DNA of 64,000 nucleotides. Source: Aphelocoma coerulescens. Taxonomy: Eukaryota > Chordata > Aves > Passeriformes > Corvidae. The stretch is from positions 19,053,967 through 19,117,966 of the forward strand of contig NC_091022.1 of the NCBI RefSeq assembly GCF_041296385.1, written 5' to 3'. A program made the position numbers and the translations under genes. A model generated the notes under the pieces. The model saw nothing but the letters and a program-made list of their open reading frames with translations. It ran no database searches and was not told the origin of the DNA. Below are positions 1-14,099 of this stretch, in pieces; the stretch's first letter is position 1, and each line of letters begins with the position of its first letter.

Positions 1-37
1 AGCCTTTTTAAAGGAATAATGTCATTAATACTCTTAC

Positions 38-120
38 CTGAACCTTCCGATTCTTCTTAGATGTGAAAACATTTCTCCACCAGGAACATACTCCATTACC
101 ATGTATAAATTAGAATTGTC
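38..120 (-). CDS. PRKACB: PRKACB exon 5 (common coding exon; hinge region)
   Basis: This 83-bp exon encodes 27 codons plus two bases, starting DNSNLYMVMEYVPGGEMF. It is the strand-beta5/hinge segment of the PKA catalytic subunit and carries the gatekeeper Met120, the hinge residues Glu121 and Val123 that contact adenine, and Glu127, which binds the substrate P-3 arginine (numbered as in mature Calpha/Cbeta1). The acceptor is TTTCCTTAG before GAC and the donor is CAG/GTAAGAG, both read on the minus strand. It enters in phase 0 and leaves in phase 2, and 83 bp is the length I recall for this exon in PKA catalytic genes. It is the last exon in the window; the rest of the kinase domain lies to the left of position 1. 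The cytosolic/nuclear kinase phosphorylates Arg-Arg-x-Ser/Thr sites after cAMP releases it from regulatory subunits. Confidence 0.97.
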
Positions 121-1213
<1,093 letters not shown>

Positions 1214-4200
1214 CTAGGAGACAAAAAACAATCTTCAGCTTAAGCGTGATATTTTATAGTTGTCGATAAATTTTTTAGTGTTAAACAATTAGTTGAAAGC
1301 AAGCTTGTAACTTATGGATTCCTAGTACAATAACAGAACCAATAAAGGATTAAAAAGTCTAACAACATTTAAAGAGTGACACTTATGCAATATGGTTGGC
1401 AGACAATTCTATAAATAATGCTTCTTCCTACTTGCTGAGTGTAAGAGTCAGTAAGGAAAACCTCTCTGCATTTTCTAAGAATTGCATGTGCTTGTTATGG
1501 ACATACTTCCTCAGCACTTCAATAAAATCCATGTGATCTTTGGACCCTTGTTGCTAAGAAAGGCAGGAAACTGTGTAAGACACATTTAATTATGAATTTT
1601 GTTACCTGTGAACAGGAGTAAACAGGCTTATGTTACACAGCTCACACATTAGTGACAAAACTAAGGAGAATACAAATTCAAAATCTCCATTTTTATAAAC
1701 AAGTTATTTCTTGTAATCCATTAAAATGTTAGGCTGCTAACAAGGCAGCAAGTGGCAGATTTCTGATCATTGTTCTTTCTCAGCAATTAATAATTGGCTT
1801 GTGTTAAACCCCAACACTGCATAATGAATTATATCCATTTTACTTAATCCCTACTGCACAATTTATCTCTAACTCATTTTGAGAATGGCATGATTTTCAA
1901 GTAAAGTTAGGGCTTTTTTTCCTCGCTCCATAGGAAACAAGAAGAAAAAGTACAAGAGTGATCAAAACAAGTCTGTTTTTATGTTTGGAAATCAAATCGA
2001 ACTGCTATAAATAAGAGATAATCAACCCTGCCTGAAACTGTATTTATAAATTTAACTTTTAGATGCAAAAGGTAGTACCTATAAAAAACTTACTACTGCT
2101 TTGAAATAAATGTCATACAAAAGAAATAATGATTTAAAAACATTAAATCTCTTTTGAATCCCAGATCTTTAGGGTACAAATAAAGTTTTGCTCAAATCAA
2201 CTCATTTGTGGGAAGTGTCTGCATCCCTAAAACACTACGGTACTGGAATGACCTTGTCCATCCAAGTAAGAAGCCAAGGCTCTTGTCTGGCATTGCAGCT
2301 GTACACCTCACAGACAAGACTTCACCCCTGTTCCTGCAGCTCCTCCCAGTGAGGTACTGGAGGGGGATGGCAGCAATACCCCAGGCTGAAGCCAGCTGGG
2401 GCCTCAGACACAGCTTTGCTCACACTTAAGCCCAGGCTCAGGGCATGGCCAGTGTCACCTTCCCTTATAGAAATGGTGTCTGGCATGTTCCAGCCTTCCT
2501 AATGCAAGGCAGACAAAGGAATAACATCCCTACACAGAAAACTACTGGCTGCATCAACATCTATGACATTTTTTTTCATGTTCTGTGAATCAAGCATGAG
2601 ACTGGATAACAAAGACATACACGGGATGCTTTCCCCAAGTAAAATGGAAATGAAAAATTATAGGCAGCATGCCCATCGTCTAATTTCAGATATCTGTATG
2701 TTCTCTGTAATAAACAAAGAAATAGAAACATGTTCTCACCAAACCATATCCTATTTTTTGAACAATTAGTGGAAGCTACTAATATATTTCTAATAGAACA
2801 CATAAATAAATAACTATGCTAAGTTGAAAAAGCAGGTATTTCATAAAGGACCACATCAAAACTTCTTTTTATAGACAGAACCATCTAATTTACTAACAGA
2901 AGACTGATGTTTGGATGCAAACATCTTTATAATCCCATGGAATCATTTACTACAAGTCCACTGCAATTGTTAAAAATGTGACTTTTTGCTTTTTCCAGCA
3001 GAAAACTTTCCAATTTTAAGAGGTAGATTACTACCTTAATTAACTTAAGGGAGTAATTAAGAACTTAATTATCTTTCTTTTTAAAATCCTTGAGTATTTT
3101 TATGGCAGCTTTCTGAAGTAAGATGTTATTTCCTAAATTGCTCCAGCGATGACAACTCAGCCATTCATGAAAAAGGGTTCAAAGAAAAAGCCAGCTGAAA
3201 ATTTGAAATTTGGTGGTGGGCTCTTAGGGCAGCACTGAGGTGCTACAGCAGCTCTGCCTGCAGGATGCTACCAGCCATACTGAGGTAATGCTGAGGTACA
3301 TTTCCACATGGGTGGAAATGGTCTGGGCTGTCTTTATTTGTACTATGGTGGAATGTAATTTTAACTTAATTCAATTTTTTTTTTAATACAAGTTAGAAAC
3401 CATTATAGTAGGAGAATGCTTTAGTTGCAAAAAATTCAGCTTTCCTGAGTAAAAAAGCCCATCATGTCAGATTTGACACTAAAAGGTGAGTTTACTTTAG
3501 TTTCTGTTTGATGACCATTATAAAGCAGTCCTTCATTAAATGAAGCATCATTCAAGGTCCAGGACCCCAATCACATGTAAAGAATACTGGAACTGCAACT
3601 CAGGCAAAACAGTTTGACTATGTCACTGCCATAGTTCCATTATATAAAATTCCTCAGAAAAGTAATAATGCCTAAGTGCCAAAGTCCACATTGAGGCAAC
3701 ACTGACTTTGATTTTGTTAGTTGCTGATTATTAAGTTCTCTTTGCCAGATTAATATTTTCTTAAAATGACCTTTGTTATACAGCAGCAAAGTTACGTATA
3801 GTGTCTTAAAAGTTAGAACAGCTCTTACATTGAGGACTTTTGAATCTACTAATCTAAATAATGCACTATTGAAAAACTTGTCAAAACCATTAAAAACTAC
3901 TTGTATTGATAAATGCTGTTAAAACACTTCTTTGCATTCTGGAATTCTGTACTGTTTAAAATTTAAACTTTATCAAATGGCATTGCTTACTTAATCTAAG
4001 AGTAATAAACTGCTAAAAAGAAATCAGGCTGGAGCAGCAATACAGGCTCAGACTACAGCACTGAAGTTTTCAACACAGAAAATGTCCATTATGTGACAAC
4101 TGTTCTGAGACTCCTGTTCTATCTACAAGGTTACTACAGATGCAACAGGATTATTACATAATTAAACATACCTCATAGGATCAAGAATGGAAAAGAAATT

Positions 4201-4656
4201 TATTTATGCAGACAATTTTAATTTCAGTTACGGTTCACAAATGAAAATTTTGAGAATTTCTGATCTAAAGAGTCTTCCAGAGTTTTGAGCTACCCTGCAA
4301 AAGTTTTTTTGTTTATTTGAACTATAGCACTACAATTTGCTTTTGCCAAAGAATATACAAGGCCACCTTACAAAATCTAAGCAAAGAATTTACCCAGTAA
4401 CATTTTATTAATGCCTTGGACACTAGTTAAAGCCTCTTTAGCCTGTTGTTAATGTTACTGGCAATTGTACAAAGTCTATACAATCCCAACAACTGAACCT
4501 ACTGGCTAAAAAAGAAAATAAAGCATTAAATTATCACTGGTATCCAAGTGTGATAAGAAAAAGCACAGTATGTGCAACTCAGTTCAGCCACAGCTGTAGC
4601 TGTTCATCTGCATCAAACTCTTCTGTAGCACAAAACCCACTATAAATTATACCAAC
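1214..4656 (-). other. PRKACB: PRKACB intron 3
   Basis: This intron of about 3.4 kb is AT-rich with many short A and T runs. A GC-richer patch at 2210-2460 contains a 73-codon open frame that resembles no protein I know. I see no transposon signature and no further exon. Confidence 0.85.
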
Positions 4657-4785
4657 CTTCTGTTTGTCCAGTATCTTCATAGCATAATACTGTTCTGTGG
4701 ATTTATGTTTCACCATCATTACTCTCCCAAATGATCCTGTTCCAAGGGTTTTTTGCCTCTCAAAATCATCTAGGCCAGCAGTATT
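4657..4785 (-). CDS. PRKACB: PRKACB exon 3 (glycine-rich loop and catalytic lysine)
   Basis: This 129-bp exon encodes 43 residues, [20 protein letters not shown] and onward to AMKILDKQK. It contains the start of the kinase fold: the glycine-rich ATP loop GTGSFGRV (residues 50-57, with Ser53) and the catalytic Lys72 in YAMK. The TEQYYAMK segment identifies the beta isoform, because Calpha has ETGNHYAMK here. The acceptor TACATGTAG and donor AAG/GTTGGT are visible; the donor is weak at its +3 to +6 positions. Phase is 0 on both sides. The length matches the usual 129-bp exon of PKA catalytic genes. Confidence 0.98.
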
Positions 4786-5730
4786 CTACATGTAGGATAT
4801 AATCACATTATTTACAAACGAATACACAAAGACAATTTTAACTGTATTAATTCAATTATGAAAAAAGTTGAATAATATTACATTTATCAAAGAAACTATA
4901 GCCAACTATACTGTTATAATGTGATACCTGTCAAATTTTAAAAAGAGATTTTACATTGCACTCATTAAACCAGAAGAAGACTTAACTGAATTATATCAAC
5001 ATTTCTTTAATTTGTCCATACAGCTGTCCATACATGCTTAGTAAGGAACATCTAGCAGTAAACAGATCATAATTATAACATGCAGATAAACAACCCCCTC
5101 ATACTTAATGATCAAGAATATTACAACATGCAAAATCCCCCAAGCTCTAAAGACAGTTCTACATGAGAGTTGACTGGAGACCACATCCCTGAGTACATTT
5201 TCTCAGATATTCATTGCCATAGCATCTCAAATGTTGCTTTAGAACAAGAATGATCCTTCCCCCAAATCTCAAATTTTACAAGATTTCTCTCTAACAAGCT
5301 CCTTAACCAGCTCCCAAGCCCTATGCAGTAGTCTTAATACTCTTAATTCCACTTACTATTATGGGGGAAATTATTAACATGGTAAATTACAGACGTGCCA
5401 ACGCTTTTAGTTATTAAAAAAAGCCAACTAAAAACATGCCAATAGATTTTGAGTCTTGCCATGTTGATTGTGAACATCATTCTCATAAGAGAAATTGTTG
5501 TTCAGTGGGAGCATTTCATCAGCTCAGATCTAGAGAAGACCTGAGAATCTTTGTTGATGAACTTCAGTGAAAAGTGACAAAGCTGGCATTAAAAAACCTG
5601 AAACTCCTTTACAAATTGCACTAAAATGATTTCTGTTTTCTGCACTGCTCATTACAGACTGACAACACACTGATAACATTATCCAAAAAATGCAATACAG
5701 AAAATTACTGAATGCTTAAATGAGTGATAC
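4786..5730 (-). other. PRKACB: PRKACB intron 2
   Basis: This 945-bp intron lies between exons 2 and 3. It is AT-rich and holds no recognisable gene, repeat or RNA. Confidence 0.9.
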
Positions 5731-5792
5731 CTGAGGGGGGCTTTCCCATTTTCTTAAAAAGTCTTCTTTGGCTTTGGCTAGGAACTCTTTCA
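5731..5792 (-). CDS. PRKACB: PRKACB exon 2 (first common exon; A-helix)
   Basis: This 62-bp exon starts TGAAAGAG and encodes [20 protein letters not shown]. That is the amphipathic A-helix of the PKA catalytic subunit, including Trp30, which packs against the kinase core. The first two bases complete a codon begun in whichever first exon is used: G+TG gives Val15 after the Cbeta1 exon, and A+TG gives Met after the Cbeta2 exon. The acceptor is TTTTCAG and the donor CAG/GTATCA. Because of the TG start, any upstream exon ending in phase 0 would put an immediate TGA stop here. The exon is the shared splice target of all alternative 5' ends. Confidence 0.98.
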
Positions 5793-8700
5793 CTGAAAAC
5801 ACACAAAAAAAGTACATTTTAATTAATATAATTAATCATAGGTGCAATGGAGATGCTTTGTTTACAAAATACATAAACTTCATTATCAACTTCTTTCTTC
5901 AATTCATAATATGCTATTTTCATCATGGATGAAAGCAAGCATCAATGTCTCTAGAACTTCTACCGTATCTCCAGGTGATATCTAAGCTTTCTGAAGTAAC
6001 TACATCATTCTACACAAATTACTTAAACTTTACCAGCTCTAATAGCTCACAATACTCTATAGGCAAGCAAGCTTTAAGGTGATGTTAGACATTCTTAATT
6101 CAGCTGGGAAAAAACCAAACACCTGGCATTTATAAATAGCCATTCCACAAAGATTGACTTCTTATCTCTTTAAATAAATGTTGCATTTTCTTTCAGCTGC
6201 TTGAGTGTAATGTCAATCTCATTGCTTTTTCCCCTCATCACCTTTATTTAAAGGCTGTTTGCAAGCTCAAGGACCAAATGGACAGCAGTACTGCAAGCAA
6301 AGACAAAGCACAGGGCTACAACGACATTGCATATTAGGCATGCCCACAGTCAGAGAATATGCAGTTTTAATATTGATTTTCCATTGAAATTGAGGGAAAC
6401 TATAATGGCAAAATTCTGGATGACTGTTTAAAATGTGCACCAACATATTTTGTTCAGATCATCTCTCAGCTGCTCTCTTTTTTTTAATATCAATGCTCAG
6501 CCAGATCAATGCAGATTACTTCATGCACAGTCATTAATGGGAGGTGTTTCAGAAATTGCTGTGGTTCTGAAAGAGTCACGGAATCAAGAAAATATCATAC
6601 TTGTTTTGTGTTCTCTGAATCATTCCACATAATACTACATTAATAACAGTGGTTTTTCTGTACTGTGGCGTTCTGGGACAAGCAATTGCTAAAAATACAC
6701 AGCAATATGTCAAGATTATTCTGGTCAGTATCTAGAAATCTGTGTTTTAGCAACTGTATTTTACATTTCAACAGTCAAAAAATTAGGTTTATAACAGGTT
6801 GTAAACAAATCACCTGATGAATCAGAACTTCTTTGTACTTTTCAGTGAATACTAATGTTGACAAAGAAAACTTCAAAAATTCTCTTCTTATATTGATACA
6901 TTTCCAGCAGCAGTAAAAACAACAGCAGCCCTGGAGAAGGCTGGTTGTAAATTTTTTTTCCCTTTTCCCCCCCCTTCTTGGGTGTGCTATGGGACCTGAT
7001 TATCTCAAAACACTCAAAGGAGGTTTATGGCTCCCACTACTGCCAGCTCTAATGGAGCATAAATAAAATGGAAATTTCACAAAAGTTGTCAAAAGTTCAG
7101 GCAGACCTCAACATTAGAAAAGTGTTTAAAGCATGATATCCACTCAGTAATTTTATTTTAAGAGAAATAAGCAATATCACAGAGGAGGAGCATATTCAGT
7201 ATTCTAAACTTATGGTTAAGTAGAGCAATAAAAACGTAGTTTATATCAAAGAAACTATTTTAAAATGGTATTAAAACTAACTGAAAGTTAGAAATATTTT
7301 AGTGGCTAATCAGCAAAAAATGCTTACATATTTATCCTGTGTGTAGAAAATATTTCCTTTGTTTATAAGTTATAGGGGTTATTCATGTAATGACTTTTAA
7401 TTATCCTAATTTGAAGAGAGGACAGGATTTCCTGTGGCGTGAAATAATTTTCAACACAAAAAAAAGGAAACTAGCAATGCCCAAATTCATGTTTGATGAT
7501 CCTTCTTCCATTAGGAGAACAGAGATGACTTGATCAAATGAGGAATACTGATACAGTTTTTCAAACACCAATTTATGTTGAAGTAGCACAAATACTTTCT
7601 CTTAATGACAAGAAAAAACCCATGAAAATCATTAAGACTACCAAAAAGCTGAGCCTTCAAACTGAAGTGGCTGTAGCTTAGAAGAGAACATTAACAGTAT
7701 ATAGCACAACTAAAACATGAACTGGTGTTGTTTTTTCATGTTATTACAGTACATATGTCTTAAATATCCCTTATGCCATCTCTGTTCATATAAATAAATA
7801 TTTTAAGTTTCCACATATTTTGCACTGAAGTATGACTATTCAGTATTTATAAAAATATACAATGACATTTACAGTCATTTTTGTCTCTGTTCTTCTTATG
7901 GAATAAAGAATGCTGTTTATGAACTAAATGTGATCCAGCTGGAAATATTCAAATTGTGGATTTGTGAGAAAAATCTCTCATTTCTAGAATACCACTAAGC
8001 CACAAGCTCTCCTGCAACAAAACTCCTACCTTGTTCTACTTTATTTTGGCTCTCTTTTCTTAGAAAGCAGAACTGAACATAAATTTTCAAAATACAGCTA
8101 CCCAATGGTAATAATTTATCTGCAAATCCCTGTCTTTTAAACATGTTTTGTGCTGTGTTTTATTAAAACCATGATTTCTTTCTAATGAGAGAGTAGATCA
8201 AATTGTGCCTGGTTCTCACTTTCAGAGGTCACCTGGGCTCCTACACCTCAACACAATTCCACAAGTGCTTACAAACAGAACTTAGGGAATTAAAGTGCAC
8301 GCACTTCAGTCATTTCTCAAAACATGACTTGGAATTTGAACTTTTGAAAATTATCTCTCAAGCACAAAACAGCAGCTCTTGCTACAGGAGAACGGATTTA
8401 ATTTCTACTTTCAAGTGCAGAACCAAAATTTACACCAACTGGGTAGCAGTGGCCATTGGTATTACTGTGATGATGCAAACAAATAGGTGTATTAGACGAT
8501 GACTTCGAGGTTGTCCTCAAGTGCACATTTTTAGCCACTTTACAATATGACAATGTGGCTCTTGTTTGCTTTTCTAGTATAACTGTACCTAGCATCTGTG
8601 ACTTTGGGCACTAATGAAGGAATGAGCATACCAAACGTCTCTATAGGTTCCCCAAGGGTTTGCAGGAACATTCACCCACACAGATGAGATGATGAAGAGA

Positions 8701-9400
8701 GGAAAGAAAGAGAAGAAGAAAAAAAAGTTTTATGCATTTCCACAACAAACACATAGAAAACACAAATACATTCCACCCTTTCCCCTCCCCACTCAGGAAC
8801 AGACCCTGTAATAAACCAGCCCTTTCCCACACAGACAGAATGACTCATGCTAAATCACAGAATCTTTGAGCAAAGAAAGAAAAAAAGCACCAAAGGCAGC
8901 TAAAATCAGTATGAAAAAAAGATGATGCATCACAGAAATAAGCACATCTTAGAAAACTTCAGGAGATCAAGTTGGCATCTTTAATAATTAATCTATTCCA
9001 AGACATACACATCCACGGAACTGTTGCTAACAATAGTGTATCTATCTTCATCACAGCATGCTGGATCACAATAAAACCTGTAATCGGGTGATCTTCCCAC
9101 TACTTAGCACTTTGTTCCAGAAGACAGCATGTGTGAATTGCATGGCATGTGGTAGATAGCACAGAAGTGCCAAGCAATCTCCAAAAAAAAATCTCAATCA
9201 GATTTCAGTCCTATTACCCAATAACAGCAACTTGAGACGTCTAAACCGCACAGCTGAAGTTACTGTACGCAAAGTGGAACGTACACAGGATCCAGTATGG
9301 ACACCATATGAGTACAATTGAATTTTGTAAGACTATCAAAAAAAAAAGGAACTAAGGAAAGAGATGTGGATATACAGGTTCCCATAAACACTGAAGAGCA
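5793..9400 (-). other. PRKACB: PRKACB long intron, 3' portion
   Basis: This is intronic sequence just upstream of exon 2. It is AT-rich, with small open frames (up to 99 codons around 8203-8502) that have no recognisable protein features and are best taken as chance. I see no transposon, RNA gene or additional exon with both splice signals. Confidence 0.7.
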
Positions 9401-9433
9401 AGGATCATTTGTCTATGGCTGAGGGAAGGGAAG

Positions 9434-10060
9434 ATGAGAGTGGGGCAAGGAGTGTATGCACAGATCAGCAACAGACCCTGCTCAGACTGGGTTTACTGGT
9501 ACAGTAGAAGTTGGAGTGTGGAGGCTGAAACCAAAGCCAGAGGAGCTGTTGCTCAAGAAAGGAAGGTACTGGAAGGAGACAGTGAAGCACAGGTAACAGC
9601 ACCAGCACAACAAGAACCACAGCAGAAACAACTGAACGTGGCAGGAAGGACACCAGTTGGAACTGGAGAGGATGCACCAGTTGTCCCAGGATTAGGCAAG
9701 CACAAACACACTTCAAAAACCCAGCCCTTCGTGACCAGCATGAGCAAGCATTTGCAGGAGAGGCAGGTTCTGTGCAATGCAAACACCCAAAGCAGAAAAT
9801 CTGGTGAGATCCGGAAGAAGGTGGGAAGAAATGGAATAATGGCCAAGGACCACAACCGAATGGCCTGAAGCAGTCTTACAACTTTAGCCTGCTTCGCTTC
9901 ACCTTGGTCAGAAGCAGTACAACCACTACAACATACGATCTCAGCTACCGCCTTGCATATCACAGGTGGCCTGTGGAGAGCTGTACTTGGAACCAAGGCA
10001 ACATGAGGGTAAGCAGGAAAGTCTGCTGGAACAGTGCTCTGAGGGAAGAGGAACCCAGAG
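9434..10060. other. GC-richer intronic island with overlapping open frames, origin unknown
   Basis: This block is visibly richer in G and C than its flanks. It has a 144-codon open frame on the plus strand (9434-9868) overlapped by 105- and 147-codon frames on the minus strand. Neither strand shows a domain, signal peptide, membrane helix or composition that I can tie to a family. The plus-strand frame is rich in Gln, Lys and Arg. Open frames on both strands over the same bases argue against a selected protein. It could be an old repeat, a retro-inserted fragment or a non-coding RNA exon; none is proven. Confidence 0.35.
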
Positions 10061-12490
10061 GTTCCTAGGTAATGCCAGCGTAGGAGAAATTAAAATAAAA
10101 TGCAAGCAACAAACCAACAAAACCCAAACAAATGAAAAAACTCTTGCTACACACAAAACCAAAACACCCATGAACCCACCCCCAAACAAGAGGAAATTGC
10201 TCTCTATTAGCATATTCACACAGTTCACAATGTTTGCTTGTTTTATTGATCAACTTTTGTATGAAAAGTTAGCATGCTTATAGAAAAATTGTTAACCAAG
10301 GGTATGAGTACTTTGACCTAAACCACAGTTTAAGAGCAAGTGAATCAGAAGAAAGTTCCTGGAAAAAATCAAAAGGGTGAGGACCTCTCAGTTGCAGGAT
10401 TGCAATGACAGCAGAGGGAAAGGGGTCACAGATGGAGCAGTCCTGAGAGTTACCATGAGTTACTCTGCCTTTCTCCCACCTCCCACATGCACAGTATTTG
10501 TTATCCTCAATCACATCTCCCACAAGTGCCAGCAAGCCAGGATTTTATTTTGTGTAAGGGGGGGAAAAAAAAGTATTTGGCTAGGATTCACGGCAAGAAA
10601 GCAAGAACTAAACTGATTAAGACTAAACACTGGGCACCACTACAAACCCCCATCTGCTGTGCTAAATGCCAATCTCTGTCTGGTATTTAAAATGCCCTTT
10701 ATCAAAATACAATTCAAATTTTGTTCCAAAATTGTAATATAATCATTTGAAGTCTGGAGTTAAATGGGCTATTTAATTAAATCATTTAATGGAAAAATGA
10801 ATATGTATGAAGAGATTCTGGTAAATGTATATGTATATTGCATTTTTATAAAAAGTGTATTTATAGCCTTAAACTTTATCAAGATGTATATAGATACCTC
10901 AGTCAATCCTGTGGTTATGTTACCATATTTCAGAAGCAAGTGAGAAGCTTCTGATTCCAGTTCTAAGTCCCATTCTTATACCATTAACCTGTTGTCTTAA
11001 TTTTTTAAATTTCTCTTTTGATTAGCAGGAATAATATAACAAGGCTCAAAATAAGGTTTCTCCGCCCTGGCAAGTATTTCAAAATGAACACAGCTAAGTG
11101 TTAAGTATTATTATACACTCAGAGGAAGCAGTGTGAGCACCAGTTAACATTTTAATAGCTGGAAAACACTTCAAAGCACAAACTAAAATGGTATCATTGA
11201 AACAGACTGTCAACAAAACCAAAACACTTTGTTTCTCATAATATGAAAATGGTGGGTGAAAAAAGTCCAGGTGATATAAGCCTGGTCGAGGGCAAGTCCA
11301 CTTTGTCTGAACACTGCAGTGAGCACAGCCACTGGCCCTCTTGTGAAGAGCTGACCAGCAAGGAGTCTGTCTTGTTTCTGCTAGGGCTAGGTAAATGAAC
11401 TGCATCAATTTCTCATTTATCATGATTCTGACTTTGAGAGCAAGGTTTTGACTTTATATTTCTCTTTAAACACTAATAATGATAAAAACAGGTGATGCAG
11501 AGCAAAGCAACTTACCAGCTGAATGGGTAAGAACCTTCCCTTCAGTTAAAAAATACAAACCAAAAAACCAAAACCCAACACTCCCCAAAAACAAAGAGCC
11601 AAACACATGGTGCAGTTCTGAAACAGCCCATTTGCTGAAACACAAAACCTGAAAGTTCTTAGTTGATACATGATCATGGAAGAGTTATTAACTTAATATA
11701 AGTTTCTTATTAAAATGGAAGCGCTAATTATCTAACTATAAACCTTTCTATGGAATACCAGAAAGGACAGGAAGAAGTGGAAAGGAGAAAGGCGTGGGAA
11801 AAAAAGGGAGATAAACAGGATGAACAGTAAATTAAGGCCAGTTACAGCTGTTGTGCCTAAAAATGAGAAGAAGGCACTAGAATCTAATCTTTGTAGAAGC
11901 ACATTCAGGAGTTAATTTAAAATGTGAAGCAATTGTAAAATACAAATTGCTCTTATCCATTACAATTCAATTTTGGAACACAGGCAAAATCTTTTTTTAA
12001 TCCTGTCCATTATTTTGATGTCTTGAGCTAAACAGTATTTTGTGAATTTTATAAAAGCAAATTTAAAACAGTTAAGAGCTCTGCAAAGAACCCAGTTCAC
12101 CTCTTTACTTGGCTGGCTATACAGCAACAGCCTGCACAAGAGATGTGACAGATTAAGACACACCAGAACAGGAGCCAGGTTTTCAGCTATCAGAGATAAC
12201 ACTGATCTTTGCTGAATTCTGAGCAGTAGATACTCTACTGCACACAACTGCCACATTCAGATTGACTTCCTTCTATTTTTATTACAGATAATATAATCAA
12301 TTTAATTTCCAAATCCAATGCTCAGTCTTTCTCCCTCGTTCTTTTCTTAAATACCAAAGTACTGCTTCAGAAGTGGTAAACCCTGCTAATGCCAAAAAGT
12401 GTAGTATTAACAGGGGCCACACTGGAGAGACAGAAGCAAACCAGATAACAGAGCCACTTACGACAGGAATCCCTGAAATTTTGTTTCACC
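10061..12490 (-). other. PRKACB: PRKACB long intron, AT-rich
   Basis: This is intronic sequence with two A/C-rich simple tracts on the plus strand (about 10090-10195 and 11550-11600). It contains only short, unrecognisable open frames, with no gene and no identifiable transposon. Confidence 0.6.
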
Positions 12491-12497
12491 CCCTGCA

Positions 12498-12551
12498 AAA
12501 TGTATAATGTAAATCAGTAAAGTCAAATGTATGATGCAAATCAGGAAAGTT
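12498..12551. repeat. Imperfect 27-bp tandem duplication
   Basis: Two adjacent 27-base units (12498-12524 and 12525-12551) both begin AAATGTAT and share AAATCAG and AAAGT. They differ at four positions by my count. This is a small local duplication in intronic DNA with no evident function. Confidence 0.85.
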
Positions 12552-14080
12552 TTTCAGTCACAAATGCAACCAATCTTGTACTAGCACTGTTCAGCAGAGC
12601 TGTACATGCATATATGTCCCAGTTCAACCATTTTCCACAAAAAAATATACAGATGAGATAAAACTCTGCTTTCTTGATCTACAAGACAACCCAGACCCAA
12701 TGTTCATCAAAATTAATAAACAAACATACTTTAAGAAGTGACTTCTCTCTCTACAGAAGATAAATGCCAAAAGCCCCATAGCAGCCAAGCAAAATTTATG
12801 ATCCAACATAGGATCTATTATTCAAATCCTGAAGTAATAATTATATGCAAGATTTCCTCAATGCTGACAAGCAGAATATCTTCATCTGCCCATCCATGTA
12901 TAGGATGTGACAAAGTCTGCTGCAGATTCCTGGTGGCCAAGAGCTGTTCCATGCCACCTTCAGGTATTTTGGTCCCTCAGGCTGGCACCCCTCTTTATTA
13001 CCCAAGTTTCCCTTTCAAATTAAAGTGCTATTAGCAACCTTTTGCTGGTTGATTAGAGCTGGGGTTTTTGTTTCAATTCTCTAAATGGGCCAGTTAGAAC
13101 TGGCATTCAGTTAGCTCTGGAATATGTTAAAACTAGTCTTTGGCTTAATGAAAGAAGTCTCTCTCATACCTTTTTCCTGCCCTTGAAGCATTCATAGAAG
13201 GAGATGACACATTCATAAATCTGCTTCTTCTCTTGCAACAATCCATATGATTTGAGGCTTAAAAGTCCAAGAAATAGCAGTTTGGTTTGTTAGGCTACAG
13301 TTCAGTGTTCAGTATGGGCTGAAAGAACCCCCACACCCCAGTGCTGTCCTCTCACAGTCACTCATTCCTGCCTCTCTGTAATGACCTTCCTTGAAAGAGC
13401 GAAAGCATTCTTGGGTCTGACTGCCAAGCCAGGTCAGGGAACCAGCCCAGATTAAAAAGTAATGGGCAGAAGGCAGGGAATGACCAGAGTAGCAGCTCCC
13501 TCTTCTTCCCATGAATGCTTTTCCCAAGGTGAGGAAAGGGAGAAGTGGGGTGGAAATGGACAAACATGGGGGACAGACCTGCTCCTTTTCTGAAAGGGTA
13601 CCAGCTTGTCCTAGTTTGACAAGACCATGAACACACCACACAGGACTGCTGAATTCTAATTTTAAGTTATTGATTTTCAATTATTGTATTGAATAATTCT
13701 ATTATCTTAAAATTTAAAATTAATTATGTGTTTAATACAATTACTTTCAAATGCAGTACGTAACACTCCCTACCTAAAAAATTTGTTCATACAGAAAAAA
13801 TCTGTGTGAAGAACCTTAACATGTAATATCCTAAATTATCATACACTGAGGTACTTTGTAAGCAATTGGGAATTAAGCTGCAGCTGTGCAGTACCACCCT
13901 CTATAGTTGTTGCTGAACTTTATCCAGCAAATAATCTAAAATGTTACAACTACCACAGGACCAGTAGTGTAGAAGACCACCTTCCTGTGTGAAATATAAC
14001 AGATATTAACAACATAACAAAGAAAACTGAAAACTGTGTGAGAATTTTGAAAATTCAAACATCTTTTGTTCCTGCAGTGC
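12552..14080 (-). other. PRKACB: PRKACB long intron
   Basis: This is intronic sequence. A moderately GC-rich stretch around 13300-13620 carries overlapping minus-strand open frames (123 and 93 codons) in different frames, which suggests composition rather than coding. An exon-like segment at 13170-13257 was considered and rejected on reading phase. Confidence 0.6.
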
Positions 14081-14084
14081 ACAT

Positions 14085-14098
14085 ATTTCCATGGTTAC
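14085..14098 (-). promoter_or_regulatory. Near-consensus RFX X-box motif
   Basis: Minus-strand GTAACCATGGAAAT matches the X-box pattern GTHNYYATRRNAAC except for the last base. RFX transcription factors bind such sites. It is weaker than the two full matches elsewhere in the same intron. Confidence 0.35.
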
Positions 14099-14099
14099 C

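Noticed and set aside
13170..13257. An 88-bp exon-like segment on the minus strand (TTTTAAG acceptor, AAAAAG/GTATGAG donor) with open frames
   Set aside because: 88 bases shifts the frame, and its internal ATGs leave in phase 2, so it cannot join exon 2 productively. The acceptor is only moderate.
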